A DNA stretch of 64,000 bases from an uncultured Coriobacteriaceae bacterium (GCA_902780305.1 CACZFB010000004.1:32500-96499); one strand, 5' to 3'. Shown: positions 40,609 through 49,942, numbered from the stretch's first letter. A program made the numbers and translations. Notes: generated by a model not told the origin, from the letters alone.

Positions 40609-41457
40609 TCACCTCGTCTCCACGTTTATGCCATCACCATCAGGCTGAGGTACGCGCAAGATGGCAAGCGCACCATGCCGCCCACAGCTTCCCCCCGACG
40701 CGCGATACGAGAAGAACCTCTGGGTGTTCGCCGCAGTCGACACCCCCGCATGGGCGATGGCATCAGGCTCGACGCCGGCTCCGATCAGCGTGCTCGTAAT
40801 CGCCGCGTCCAAATCCAGATTCCTCACGCCCGCACGCACCTGGGGGCCAAACCGCTCCTCGAAGCGCCCAAGCAGGTCCTCCGAGACCTCATAGTCGTCG
40901 CGTCCCACATGCGGCCCAATATAGCACCGCACGTCACCCAGCGCACACTGCGCGGCGTCAACGAGCGCGATCAGTGCCTTCTTCGAGATGCACGCGAGTG
41001 TTCCCGGCCAACCGGAGTGTATTACGGCAAACCCCGAGGGGGCCGTCAACACGATGGGAACGCAGTCGGCGCAATACAGAAGCACGGGCACGCCAGGCTG
41101 GGTGCACACGACCGCGTCGGCCCCCTCCTGGCCGGCACGCTGCGCCTCCTCGACCGACAGCCCTCCACGCCCCACGTGCAGGACCGTGTCCCCATGCACC
41201 TGGCGGGGATTCAGGAGGGCATCCGCGCAACCAAGCGCTCCTATGGCGTCGAGCGCCCGGCGCCTGTTCTCCAACACGCGGTCGGGGTCGTCCCCACAGT
41301 TGTCGCCAAGGTTGAGCGAGGCATAGCAACCCGAGCTCACGCCACCGGTGCGCTCGGTGAATGCGAAGGTGACCCCGCCGGGACACGTCGTGTCACCGAG
41401 CAGGGTCACACCTTGGGACGTCCTACGCTCCAGTCGGGGCCGTGCCATCCCGCACAT
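40609..41457 (-). CDS. pgeF: Peptidoglycan editing factor PgeF (YfiH/laccase-domain family)
   Basis: This family (formerly polyphenol oxidase) has been linked to purine nucleoside phosphorylase activity and to removal of wrongly incorporated residues from peptidoglycan precursors. Zinc ligands are visible in the 282 residues: RQVHGD (His), YCADCVP (Cys) and HSGWPG (His). The last is usually HAGWRG, so the Arg-to-Pro change is unusual. It starts three bases after the ftsZ stop without a clear ribosome site, so it is probably translated by coupling. Confidence 0.9.
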   Translation of the reverse strand: MCGMARPRLERRTSQGVTLLGDTTCPGGVTFAFTERTGGVSSGCYASLNLGDNCGDDPDRVLENRRRALDAIGALGCADALLNPRQVHGDTVLHVGRGGLSVEEAQRAGQEGADAVVCTQPGVPVLLYCADCVPIVLTAPSGFAVIHSGWPGTLACISKKALIALVDAAQCALGDVRCYIGPHVGRDDYEVSEDLLGRFEERFGPQVRAGVRNLDLDAAITSTLIGAGVEPDAIAHAGVSTAANTQRFFSYRASGGSCGRHGALAILRVPQPDGDGINVETR

Positions 41458-41460
41458 AGG

Positions 41461-42576
41461 CTACATGCGCGTGCTGCGCTTGAGGAAGTCGGGGATGTCG
41501 AAGGCGTCGGACGAGCTGGCTCGACCGGCGCTCGCCCCCGTGGGACGGCTGGGACGGTCGGCACGCGGCGCGCTGGGGCGGGACTCGCGCGTAATGGTCG
41601 GTGCCGGCCCGCTCACGTTCTCGTCCTTAAAGCCGGTGGCAATCACGGTAACGCGAACCTGGTCGCCAAGGCTCTCGTCCACGACCGTGCCAAAGATGAT
41701 GTTGGCCTCGGGGTCCACGTTCTTCGCGACGAGGTCGGCCGCGTCGTTGATCTCCTGGATGCCCAGGTCCTTGTTGCCGGCGATGGAGAGGAGCACCCGC
41801 GTGGCGCCGTCGACCGAGCTCTCCAGCATGCGGCTGGAGATGGCCTCCTCGGCGGCGTCCACGGCGCGGTTGTCGCCGGAGGCGATGCCGATGCCCATCA
41901 TCGCCGTACCCGCACCCTTCATGATGGTGCACACGTCGGCGAAGTCGAGGTTGATGAGGCCGGGTACGGTAATCAGGTCGGTAATGCCCTGGGTGCCCTT
42001 GCACAGCACGTCGTCAGCCATGCGGAATGCCTCGAGCATGGTGGTCTTCTTCTCGGAGAGGTCGAGCAGGCGGTCGTTGGGAATAACGATCAGCGTGTCG
42101 ACGTTCTCGGAGAGGCTGCGAATGCCGTCCTGGGCGTTGCTCGCGCGCTTGCGGCCCTCGAAGGTGAATGGCTTGGTAACAACGCCAACGGTAAGCGCCC
42201 CCACGTCGTTCTTGGCGATGTCGGCAACCACCGGAGCTGCGCCGGTTCCGGTGCCACCACCCTCGCCGGCGGTAATGAAGATCATGTCGGAGCCGGCAAT
42301 GGCGGCCTTGATCTCGTCGCGCGAGTCCTCGGCAGCCTCGGCACCAACCTCAGGCACCGCACCAGCGCCAAGGCCCTTGGTGATGTCGGTGCCAATATGT
42401 ACCTTGATGTCCGCGTCGGAGAGAGCGAGCGCCTGCGCGTCGGTGTTCACGGCAACGAACTCAACACCGCGGATGTTTTGCTCGATCATGCGGTTGACGG
42501 CGTTCGTGCCACCGCCGCCCACACCAACCACTTTGATTACGGCAAGGTAGTTGTTGGGGATGTTTGTCTCGTTCAT
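41461..42576 (-). CDS. ftsZ: Cell-division GTPase FtsZ
   Basis: The bacterial tubulin that forms the Z-ring. The 371-residue protein has the usual nucleotide-binding stretch [18 protein letters not shown], the tubulin signature [10 protein letters not shown] near residue 103, and NDRLLDL and NLDFADV. After about residue 315 a linker rich in Ser, Arg and Pro leads to the conserved C-terminal peptide [15 protein letters not shown], which binds SepF. The start MNETNIPNN follows an AGGAGG site. The leader has a good promoter and repeated sequence elements. No ftsA precedes it. Confidence 0.97.
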   Translation of the reverse strand: MNETNIPNNYLAVIKVVGVGGGGTNAVNRMIEQNIRGVEFVAVNTDAQALALSDADIKVHIGTDITKGLGAGAVPEVGAEAAEDSRDEIKAAIAGSDMIFITAGEGGGTGTGAAPVVADIAKNDVGALTVGVVTKPFTFEGRKRASNAQDGIRSLSENVDTLIVIPNDRLLDLSEKKTTMLEAFRMADDVLCKGTQGITDLITVPGLINLDFADVCTIMKGAGTAMMGIGIASGDNRAVDAAEEAISSRMLESSVDGATRVLLSIAGNKDLGIQEINDAADLVAKNVDPEANIIFGTVVDESLGDQVRVTVIATGFKDENVSGPAPTITRESRPSAPRADRPSRPTGASAGRASSSDAFDIPDFLKRSTRM

Positions 42577-42639
42577 GCTTCCTCCTTGTGCGGCGGGTGC
42601 CGCCGTCCTTCCCTGGTGTAGTGAATTGCTGCGTTTAGG

Positions 42640-42728
42640 GTACGTTGGTAGTGCATTGGTGGTGCTGTGCTGCATTCTTGCTTCGTGCTGGTTCGTTTAA
42701 GCTACGTTGGTGGTGCAATGGTGGTGCC
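42640..42728 (-). repeat. Tandem imperfect repeat in the ftsZ leader
   Basis: Plus-strand copy one is TACGTTGGTAGTGCATTGG plus TGGTGC (from 42641); copy two is TACGTTGGTGGTGCAATGG plus TGGTGC (from 42703). The period is about 61-62 bases. Each copy is preceded by CGTTTA and three to four bases. Related sequence is found before mraZ (56241-56266) and ftsL (54708-54721). Confidence 0.7.
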
Positions 42729-42771
42729 TATGCGGTTTTTTGTGCTGCGTGCTGGCTCGATTTGCCGAGGT

Positions 42772-42801
42772 CTCAACCCTCAACCTCAAGTTAACCTCAA
42801 C
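42772..42801 (-). promoter_or_regulatory. Cluster of TTGAG words downstream of the ftsZ start site
   Basis: On the plus strand CTCAA(C/G) occurs four times, starting at 42772, 42779, 42785 and 42796. More copies lie upstream near 42917 and 42976. The regular word suggests a binding site for a regulator of ftsZ, but no regulator is known to me. Confidence 0.4.
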
Positions 42802-42820
42802 GCCTCTTGCAAAGCGGGTA

Positions 42821-42850
42821 ATAATTACACAAGCAAAAACTGAATGTCAA
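42821..42850 (-). promoter_or_regulatory. Promoter of ftsZ
   Basis: A perfect -35 TTGACA (42845-42850) and -10 AATTAT (42821-42826) with an 18-base spacer on the minus strand. The leader would be about 240 bases long. Confidence 0.7.
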
Positions 42851-43032
42851 TAGTTTTGTAGAACTTATGGATTGCGCAGGTAGACAGGCTGTTTTTGGTT
42901 GGCGAAAAGCCTTATGCTCAACTTGAGCTTGAAGATTTTAGGACAACATTTCATCTTGTTTTTGCCTGTGGAACCCTCAAGTCTCAACCTTTTTGACCCT
43001 TGGTCAACCACAGCGTTGCCTCTGCGACTAGC

Positions 43033-43066
43033 CGCCTATCAAAGGGGGCTACCCCTTTGATAGGCG
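43033..43066. repeat. Perfect 15-bp palindrome (repeat family B, half copy)
   Basis: CGCCTATCAAAGGGG (43033-43047) and its exact complement (43052-43066) with loop GCTA. It lies seven bases beyond the ftsQ stop, where it may terminate or insulate the cell-wall operon from ftsZ. Confidence 0.8.
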
Positions 43067-43073
43067 CGCGTTG

Positions 43074-44396
43074 TTAGTACTGGCCGTACTGATCGTAACC
43101 GTAGGTGTCGTAGGTCGTGGTCGTCCCCATGCCGACATCGCTCACGCCTGTCTGCGAATCGACGCCTGGCTCTGGGGTAACGCCATTACCCGTGGCATCC
43201 AGACCATGTTCGACCTCGCCCTCAGTGGTGCTCTGGCCCGCGCTTTGCCCAGCGGCGTTGTCGGAGTTGCTGGCATTGTCGGAGTTACTGGCGTTGTCGG
43301 TGTTACTGGCGTCGGTGTTGCTGGCGTTGTTCCCCACGGTATTGTTTGTGCGCGTCTCCACGGCAGGCTCGCCGTTGGCACCGCTGCCTTCCTTCACGTA
43401 TGGGGAGTTGACGTACCTAAATGTCGGGCGCGTGGGAACCCTTACGTTGATGTAGGTTACCTGCCCGCCGTACTCGTTGAGCACGCTGTTTACGATCCGC
43501 TCCTTGGCATCGACGTTGTTGGGTGCCCCAAGCGACACCTCCACCCCGTTTGCGAGGACGCAAGCGATATCGTCGCTGCCCGGTGCGGAATAACTCACTA
43601 CCTGCTGCGCAAAGTCCTGCGAGAACTGCTCCTCGAAGGAAAGGGCAGCCAAAATGCTCTCGTCGGTGCACACCGAACCCGCGACCGGCGCAACCTCAGG
43701 CGGAACGTTGGTAACCAGATCCGCGCTATACTCGGCCGCTTTGGCAAGGGCGGAGTCCCGCAGGGCCTCGCCCTCCCCCGCATCGAGCGACACGGGCTCT
43801 ATCCAGTGTCCGTCATCCCCCAGCAGCCATGCCGTTCCCGCCGTACCCATGAGGACGAGGACGCGCGGCTTGCGCTCCTGCGCATGAATCCTCAGCGTGT
43901 CGGGCAACACGCGCTCGATGCTTGCCGTCGAGATCCACGGGTTCTTAAGCACGGCCTCCCTCACGGCCGCCTCGTCCACGCTGAGTAGCGTGGCGCCCTC
44001 ATCCAAGGTAACCAGTCGAACGATGTCCTCGGCCTTTACGTGCTCGGTCTCAACCGCCTCAACCGCATCGATTACGAACGCGGAGGTGTGGGCAAGCACG
44101 GCCAGTGCCAACGCCACCACGAGCAGCAGCACGATAAGACCGGCACTCACTATGGCTATGATGCGCAGCGCCGAAGCGCCCGCCTCGGCGCCGCGCAGGC
44201 CACTACCGACCGCAGTCGAGTCTGGCAGGGCACCATCGGCAACCGTAAGGCCACCCTGCTCCCGGATTCCACCGCGAGGGAGCCGATGGGTAGACAGGAT
44301 GCCGCCCGTGTCGCCCACCTTGGTGCCCACAACGCTGGTTTTGTGGTTCGTCTTGCCACGTGTCCCGGTACCACGCTGCGTGCCACGCGTGCTCAT
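43074..44396 (-). CDS. ftsQ: Cell-division protein FtsQ/DivIB with a long extracytoplasmic tail
   Basis: FtsQ is the scaffold for FtsL and FtsB in the divisome. The 440-residue protein has a polar cytoplasmic part (1-75), one membrane segment (78-101), a POTRA domain from about 104 (VIDAVEAVETEHVKAEDIVRLV), and NPWISTASIERVLPDTLRI. After about residue 330 a tail rich in Asn, Ser, Asp and Thr is built from repeated NASNSD/NASNTD-like units. It is clearly longer than the normal 250-300. The tail DNA is a minisatellite-like tandem array near 43257-43332. It starts three bases after murC and is the last cell-wall gene before ftsZ. Confidence 0.9.
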   Translation of the reverse strand: MSTRGTQRGTGTRGKTNHKTSVVGTKVGDTGGILSTHRLPRGGIREQGGLTVADGALPDSTAVGSGLRGAEAGASALRIIAIVSAGLIVLLLVVALALAVLAHTSAFVIDAVEAVETEHVKAEDIVRLVTLDEGATLLSVDEAAVREAVLKNPWISTASIERVLPDTLRIHAQERKPRVLVLMGTAGTAWLLGDDGHWIEPVSLDAGEGEALRDSALAKAAEYSADLVTNVPPEVAPVAGSVCTDESILAALSFEEQFSQDFAQQVVSYSAPGSDDIACVLANGVEVSLGAPNNVDAKERIVNSVLNEYGGQVTYINVRVPTRPTFRYVNSPYVKEGSGANGEPAVETRTNNTVGNNASNTDASNTDNASNSDNASNSDNAAGQSAGQSTTEGEVEHGLDATGNGVTPEPGVDSQTGVSDVGMGTTTTYDTYGYDQYGQY

Positions 44397-44399
44397 GCG

Positions 44400-45812
44400 C
44401 TAGCGGTCCCCGTCTTGTTCGCGCAGTGCTGCGACCAGGGCTGGGCCCATGAGCGTGACGTCACCGGCACCCGTCGTAATGACCAAGTCGCCGGGATGGC
44501 ACTGCTCGCACAGCGTCTCCACGAGCATGCGCCTGTTGGCCAGATAGGTCACCTCGTCCACGCTGCCATTCTTGCGAACCTCCTCGGCAACCGTCTTGCC
44601 CGAAATGCCCGGGATGGGCATCTCGCCCGCCGGGAACACATCCATCACGTACAGCACGTCCGCATGGTCGAACGCCGTGCCAAACTGCTCGCGAAGCAGC
44701 TGCGTCCGCGTGTAACGATGCGGCTGGAACACGCACACCACGCGCTTAAAGTCGAGCTCAGACGCGGCCGCGAGGGTGGCGTTGATCTCGGTGGGATGGT
44801 GACCGTAGTCGTCCACCACCGTGATGCCACCCACTTCTCCCACGTGCGTAAAGCGCCTGCGCGCACCCTTAAACTGCGAGAGGGCCCCTGCGGCCTTCTT
44901 CACGTCCAGGCCCAGCACGCTGGCGACCGCGATGGAAGCCGTGGCGTTGAGCAGGTTGTGCGTCCCGGGATTCGAGCTTATGGTAACCTCAACCTGCTCC
45001 CCACTTGGCGTCGTCACCATAAGCGTCATGGCAAGTCCCTTGGACTCGACGAGCTTGCACACGTAGTCACAGGCGTCGCCAAAACCGTAACTGACGACCT
45101 TCCTCCCGGTGGATCGGGCGAGCTCCACGTAATGGTCCACGTCACCCATGATGATGATGGTGCCGTCGTCGCCCACCAGGTCCATAAACTTGCAGAAGGT
45201 CCGCTCGATCTCCTCCAGCGAGCCATAGTGGTCCAGATGGTCCTCCTCGATGTTGGTGACGACCACCACCTTGGGGTTGAGGAACAGGAAGGAGCCGTCC
45301 GACTCGTCTGCCTCGGCCACGAAGTAGCCGCCCCGACCGTCTCGGCCGTTGGTCCCATAGCCCTCGACCACACCACCAATGAGGAAGGACGGGTCCAAGC
45401 CCATCTTGTCGAGCATCGTGGCAACCATGGAGCTCGTGGTGGTCTTCCCATGCGTTCCGGCAACCGCGACGGTAAGCGCGCTCTCGGACAGAGCGCTGAG
45501 CATCTTTGCGCGCGGCCACACGGGAATGCCCAGCTCGCGCGCCCGAACCAGCTCGGGATTGGTCTCGGGGATGGCAGTCGAGATTACCACCACGTCGGGC
45601 GAGACCTCGTCGATAGTCGCTGCATCATGGCCAACGCGCACGTCGATGCCCGCCGCCTCGAGCTCGCGCACGTAGTGCGACTCCTTGAGATCCGAGCCCG
45701 TCACCGCCTTGCCACGCTGGTGAAGCACTAAGGCGATGCCGCTCATGCCTGCCCCGCCGATGCCGATGAAGTGTGCGCTCCCAAAGTCGAGAGCACGATG
45801 TGTGTTAGTCAT
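44400..45812 (-). CDS. murC: UDP-N-acetylmuramate--L-alanine ligase
   Basis: Adds L-Ala to UDP-MurNAc. The 470-residue protein begins with HFIGIGGAGMSGIALVL (nucleotide-binding) near residue 12 and has the ATP motif AVAGTHGKTTTSSMVA near residue 115, EADESDGSFL near 160, NIEEDHLDHYG near 180, and DDYGHHPTE near 330. An AGGAGG site precedes the ATG, which is preferred over a frame ten residues longer. It lies between murG and ftsQ. murB and ddl, which often come next, are absent. Confidence 0.95.
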   Translation of the reverse strand: MTNTHRALDFGSAHFIGIGGAGMSGIALVLHQRGKAVTGSDLKESHYVRELEAAGIDVRVGHDAATIDEVSPDVVVISTAIPETNPELVRARELGIPVWPRAKMLSALSESALTVAVAGTHGKTTTSSMVATMLDKMGLDPSFLIGGVVEGYGTNGRDGRGGYFVAEADESDGSFLFLNPKVVVVTNIEEDHLDHYGSLEEIERTFCKFMDLVGDDGTIIIMGDVDHYVELARSTGRKVVSYGFGDACDYVCKLVESKGLAMTLMVTTPSGEQVEVTISSNPGTHNLLNATASIAVASVLGLDVKKAAGALSQFKGARRRFTHVGEVGGITVVDDYGHHPTEINATLAAASELDFKRVVCVFQPHRYTRTQLLREQFGTAFDHADVLYVMDVFPAGEMPIPGISGKTVAEEVRKNGSVDEVTYLANRRMLVETLCEQCHPGDLVITTGAGDVTLMGPALVAALREQDGDR

Positions 45813-45850
45813 AGGTCCTCCTCGTTGACGTTGGGTGAACAACGTCTTGA

Positions 45851-46975
45851 CTACATTGCATGGGCTGCGACCTCAACCTGGTCGGCAAGCGCCGACGCGG
45901 CCTTGTCCTGCGCCAGGCCCCGTACCGCCTCGCGCATCTCCTCGCGTACGCCGGCATGGTCTACGAGGTCGAGCAGGGTGTCCCGAAACACGGGGTCGTG
46001 CAGCTGGTCGTCGGGAACGAGCCGTGCCGCTCCACAGTCCACCAGGTATTTCGCGTTCGTCGTCTGATGGTCGGCCGTCGCCAGCGGATAGGGCACCAGC
46101 ACCGAGGGCACCGCCAATGCGGCAATCTCGGCAATGGACGAGGCACCGGAGCGCGACACGGCCAGGTCGGCGGCCGCCAGCGCCTCCCCCATGTTGTGGA
46201 TGTAGGGCAGCACGTTCCAGCGCAAGGCCTCCTCGTCGCTGAGCGAAAGGCTCGCGCATACCTCGTCGTAGAGGTCCTCGCCCGTGGAGTGCACGATGGC
46301 GAGCTTCTTTCGCGCAAGGAGGTCGTCCTTGAGGTCGGCAATCGCGTTGTTGAGGTTGCGGGCGCCCAGACTGCCGCCAAAGACAAGCAGCAGCGTCTGG
46401 TCGTCCGCAACGCCAAACGACTTCCTTCCGGCCGAACGGGATGCCTGCACCACCGACCTGCGCACAGGGTTTCCCGTCACGACCAGCGAGGTGTTGGATC
46501 CGATTACGTTCTCGAATGCGGCACAAGCTCCCGGCAGTGCCACGGCAACGACGGACGCGTCCCGGGCGCTTGTGCGGTTGGCAAGCCCAGGTACCGAGTT
46601 CTGCTCGTGGATGGCGTAGGGAACCTCGTGCTTGCGGCACCAGCGCAAAAGCGGCAGCTCCACATAGGCGCCAAACCCAATGGCGACATCGGGGATGCGC
46701 GTTTGCGAGAAGTGCCGGTCCAGCGCACCGATCGCGCTCCTTATGCGCACGAGGGCGCCGATCATGGTCCACGGGCGTTTCCTGTCGAAGCCCGTCACGC
46801 GTATGTCGACGAAGTCGTAGCCCGCCTCGGGTACCAGGCGCCCCTCGAGCTTGTGGCTCTGTCCCACGAACGTCACCTGATGCCCCCGCGACACCAGCTC
46901 CTCAGCCAAGGCCAAGGCGGGATTGATATGCCCTGCCGTACCACCAGCGGCAATGGCGACGTAGAGTTCTCTCAT
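45851..46975 (-). CDS. murG: UDP-N-acetylglucosamine--MurNAc-pentapeptide transferase MurG
   Basis: Makes lipid II by adding GlcNAc to lipid I on the inner face of the membrane. The 374-residue protein starts MRELYVAIAAGGTAGHINPALA with the G-loop. It has HEQNSVPGLANR near residue 125, FGGSLGARNLN near 190, and SRSGASSIAEI and DHQTTNAKYL near 270-300. The start overlaps the ftsW stop as ATGA and follows AGGAGG. Order ftsW-murG-murC is standard. Confidence 0.95.
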   Translation of the reverse strand: MRELYVAIAAGGTAGHINPALALAEELVSRGHQVTFVGQSHKLEGRLVPEAGYDFVDIRVTGFDRKRPWTMIGALVRIRSAIGALDRHFSQTRIPDVAIGFGAYVELPLLRWCRKHEVPYAIHEQNSVPGLANRTSARDASVVAVALPGACAAFENVIGSNTSLVVTGNPVRRSVVQASRSAGRKSFGVADDQTLLLVFGGSLGARNLNNAIADLKDDLLARKKLAIVHSTGEDLYDEVCASLSLSDEEALRWNVLPYIHNMGEALAAADLAVSRSGASSIAEIAALAVPSVLVPYPLATADHQTTNAKYLVDCGAARLVPDDQLHDPVFRDTLLDLVDHAGVREEMREAVRGLAQDKAASALADQVEVAAHAM

Positions 46976-48498
46976 CGGTTCCTCCTGCCTGACGATGTTC
47001 CACGGTCGCTCCCGCGCAGGCGCTGCGCCGCCGTTGGGCCGAGGTCTATGCGCGTGCGACCCCGCGAGTCTCTCACGAGGCGACCAGAGGGCTTGGTCGG
47101 GGCGCTCACGTCCCGCTTGCCGTCTATTACGCGCCACGAGCGTGCGGGCTCGTAGGTCTTGCCTATGCTACCAGGCACCCTCAGCTCACGCGATGAGCGC
47201 GGTCGGGGCGTGCCCACGTCGGGACCCAACCCAGCCTCCGGCACCTCCCACGACACCTCGTCGGTGGTACGCAGCTGCGCTCGACGCCTGTCGTGTGCGG
47301 TCTCGGGCAATTCCGACCGCAACGAGACCGACATAACGAGCCCCACCAGCATGAGACACGAGATCACCGAGGAGCCACCGTACGAGATAAAGGGCACCGG
47401 CTTTCCCGAAAGCGGGAATATTCCCACGACGCCGCTCACGTTGAGCAAAAGCTGAATGATGATGAGCGACGTGCATCCGGCGGCAATGAGGCGCCCGGTG
47501 AGGTCGGGGGCGTTCTCTGCGATCTTGAGTCCGGCCCAGAGCAGCACCGCAAAGGCCGCGAGCACGCCCAGGGTACCCACCAGCCCAAGCTCCTCGCCGA
47601 TCACGGCAAAGATGAAGTCGTTGTGTGCCATAGGCAGGTAGTTGTACTTCTGCCGGGAAAAGCCCAGCCCCACACCCGTGATGCCACCGGAGCCAAAGGC
47701 ATAGAGGCCCTGCACGAGCTGGTAGCCTTCGCCATACGGATCACGGAAGGGGTTGAACACCGTAAAGATCCTGGCCCGTGCGTAGTCATCCTTGAGGGCA
47801 TAGACCATGGCGGCAGCCAGACCCACGACGGCAATCGCCACGATGATCCTGCCGGACACCCCAGACAGGTAGCACATTACCACGAGGGTGAGCAACAGCA
47901 CACCCGTGGTGCCCTTGTCGGGCTGCCTCAGGATGAGAATCAGCGGGACCACGATGCCCGCGCCAGCCAGCTTGATGGCCTCACGGGCGTCGAGCGTGCC
48001 ATTCCCGTAGTACTCCTCGCAGATGCGCGCACCTATGAGCAGGATGGTGATCTTGGCGAACTCAGAGGGCTGGAGCGTGAAGGAGCCAATCTGAATCCAT
48101 CGTGTTGCCCCATACGTCTCCTGTCCCGCCGCGCGCGTAAACACCAGCAGGAGCATGACGAGCGTGAGGCCCCACATCACCTTCAGCAGGGTGTCCGTGA
48201 ACCGGTGGTAGTCGAAGAACGCCAAGCCGATGGCCGCCACGGTCCCCACCCCCACGAACATGAGCTGCCTGATCAGGAAGTATGCGGGGTCGTTGCCATA
48301 CTCGGAGCCGGTGAGGCCCACGATGGACGAGGACGAGTAGATCATGAGCAGGCCAAACAGCACGAGGCCGAACGCCGTGACGCCAAAAACGATGCGAGGC
48401 ATCGCGATGCGCGCGGGAACCCGCTCTGCGACCTCTTGGGTGTGCCCACCAGACGCGCGGGTCTCCCGACCGGCCAGCTTGAGCGTGGTGGCGCTCAT
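46972..48498 (-). CDS. ftsW: Peptidoglycan glycosyltransferase FtsW
   Basis: SEDS-family lipid II polymerase of the septum, working with FtsI. The 508-residue protein shows about ten hydrophobic segments and family words MIYSSSSI, GATRWIQIGSFTLQPSEFAK, NDFIFAVIGEELGLVG and GKPVPFISYGGSS. The C-terminal 110 residues are basic and Ser/Arg-rich, an extension also seen in other actinobacterial FtsW proteins. Its ATG overlaps the murD stop (ATGA). Confidence 0.95.
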   Translation of the reverse strand: MSATTLKLAGRETRASGGHTQEVAERVPARIAMPRIVFGVTAFGLVLFGLLMIYSSSSIVGLTGSEYGNDPAYFLIRQLMFVGVGTVAAIGLAFFDYHRFTDTLLKVMWGLTLVMLLLVFTRAAGQETYGATRWIQIGSFTLQPSEFAKITILLIGARICEEYYGNGTLDAREAIKLAGAGIVVPLILILRQPDKGTTGVLLLTLVVMCYLSGVSGRIIVAIAVVGLAAAMVYALKDDYARARIFTVFNPFRDPYGEGYQLVQGLYAFGSGGITGVGLGFSRQKYNYLPMAHNDFIFAVIGEELGLVGTLGVLAAFAVLLWAGLKIAENAPDLTGRLIAAGCTSLIIIQLLLNVSGVVGIFPLSGKPVPFISYGGSSVISCLMLVGLVMSVSLRSELPETAHDRRRAQLRTTDEVSWEVPEAGLGPDVGTPRPRSSRELRVPGSIGKTYEPARSWRVIDGKRDVSAPTKPSGRLVRDSRGRTRIDLGPTAAQRLRGSDRGTSSGRRNR

Positions 48499-49934
48499 TC
48501 CTCACACCCGCCATCGGCGGACAATGCTGCCACCAGCCTCTTGAACACCGCTCCCCGCTCCTTATAGCTCCGGAACTCGTCGAACGACGAGCAGGCCGGC
48601 GAGAGCAGCACCACGTCGCCCTTCTGCGCAAGGTCGGCGGCTGTCCGCAACGCGTCGCGCAAATGGTTCGCATGCCGAACGTCGAGCCCCATGGGGCCAT
48701 CTGCCTCTTCGAGGGCCGCCGCTATACGGTCGGCGGCCTCGCCATAGCATACCGCCGCCTTGCAGCGTGCAGACACCGCATGCGCGAGCTGGTCGAGCTC
48801 GGTTCCCTTGTCGTGCCCTCCGAGCAGGACGATCACCTTGCCCGGCACGAATGCCGTGAGCGCCTTGACCGTGGCGTCAACATTAGTCGCCTTGGAGTCG
48901 TTGACAAAACGCACGCCTCCTACCGTCCCGCAGAGCTCGATGCGGTGCTCGAGGGGACGAAACACCATGAGCCCGTGAATGACCGCTGCCGTGGGCACGC
49001 CAACCTCAAGCGCGCAGGCCGCGGCGGCAAGGGCGTTTTGCAGGTTGTGCTCCCCCCGAATGGCTATGCTGTCGACCGAAACCAGGTCGTGCTCGGTGCC
49101 ATCGAGCCGCACCACGAGCCTGCCCGCGCGCACGAACGCCGCGCACGGGTCCTGCGACTCGACGTGCACGCCCACATGGCACACACGAATCCCACGGTCG
49201 GACAGGCGCTGCGCGATGGCGCGACACCACTCGTCCTCGCAGGAGACGACCGCAAGGTCGCCCGCGTCGAGATTCTGGAACAGACGCTCCTTGGCGTTCG
49301 CATACGCCTCCATGGAGCCATGCCACTCGACGTGGTCGGGCGTTATGTTGAGCAGGCAAGCCACGCGCGGATGCAGACGCGTTGCGGTGGCAAGCTGGAA
49401 GCTGGAGAGCTCGGTTACGAACCACTCGTCCTCCGCACGGCCGGCAACCTGGCCGGTCGCCACCACGCCTATGTTGCCCACTGCCTGCGCCTTGAGGCCA
49501 CCCGTCGCGAGCAGCTCGCAGGTGAGCAGCGTCGTGGTGGTCTTGCCGTTGGTTCCGGTAATCCCTATCCACTTGCGAGGGCTCTCGCGATAGGCGAACT
49601 CCGGCTCGCCCATGACCTCGTCGGCGTGCTCCTTGGCCGCGAGGAAGAACGGTGACGACTCGGGGATACCCGGCGAGACGATGGCCTTGTCGTAATGGCC
49701 AGAGATCTGCTCGGTTCCCAGCACCACCTGAACGCCCATATCCTCAAGCGCCTGCGTCCGATCGCTTGCGGTTGCCTTGGCGCCTCCGTAGAGCGTCACC
49801 GACGTCACGCGATCCTTGCCACACGATGCGAGGTAGTGAGCGACGCTGAGTCCGGTGTCCCCAGCGCCCAACACGCACACGTCACCCAACGGCGTGGCAT
49901 CCTGTTCAAATCCCGAATCGGGACTATCGCACAT
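48495..49934 (-). CDS. murD: UDP-N-acetylmuramoylalanine--D-glutamate ligase
   Basis: Adds D-Glu to UDP-MurNAc-L-Ala. The 479-residue protein has DVCVLGAGDTGLSVAHYLA near residue 18, the ATP motif ITGTNGKTTTTLL near 120, LLNITPDHVEWHG near 190, and NDSKATNVDAT near 340. The start follows AGGAGG; a longer frame adds 33 residues without family similarity. It lies between mraY and ftsW. Confidence 0.95.
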   Translation of the reverse strand: MCDSPDSGFEQDATPLGDVCVLGAGDTGLSVAHYLASCGKDRVTSVTLYGGAKATASDRTQALEDMGVQVVLGTEQISGHYDKAIVSPGIPESSPFFLAAKEHADEVMGEPEFAYRESPRKWIGITGTNGKTTTTLLTCELLATGGLKAQAVGNIGVVATGQVAGRAEDEWFVTELSSFQLATATRLHPRVACLLNITPDHVEWHGSMEAYANAKERLFQNLDAGDLAVVSCEDEWCRAIAQRLSDRGIRVCHVGVHVESQDPCAAFVRAGRLVVRLDGTEHDLVSVDSIAIRGEHNLQNALAAAACALEVGVPTAAVIHGLMVFRPLEHRIELCGTVGGVRFVNDSKATNVDATVKALTAFVPGKVIVLLGGHDKGTELDQLAHAVSARCKAAVCYGEAADRIAAALEEADGPMGLDVRHANHLRDALRTAADLAQKGDVVLLSPACSSFDEFRSYKERGAVFKRLVAALSADGGCEE

Positions 49935-49942
49935 TGTTCCTC

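Larger units (their letters stand above)
42577..43032 (-). other. Long ftsZ leader and promoter region without a gene
   Basis: About 450 bases between ftsQ and ftsZ. From right to left it holds T-rich sequence, a promoter (42821-42850), four CTCAA/TTGAG words, and a near-tandem duplication of about 61 bases before the ftsZ ribosome site. I found no open reading frame or known RNA motif in it. Its composition is much more AT-rich than the flanking genes. Confidence 0.6.

Noticed and set aside
40282..42621. A 779-residue open frame on the plus strand
   Set aside because: It is antisense to yggS, pgeF and ftsZ, all of which are certain.
43240..43345. Regular short repeats considered as a CRISPR array
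   Set aside because: The repeats have no constant spacers; they code for the Asn/Ser/Asp tail of FtsQ in frame.
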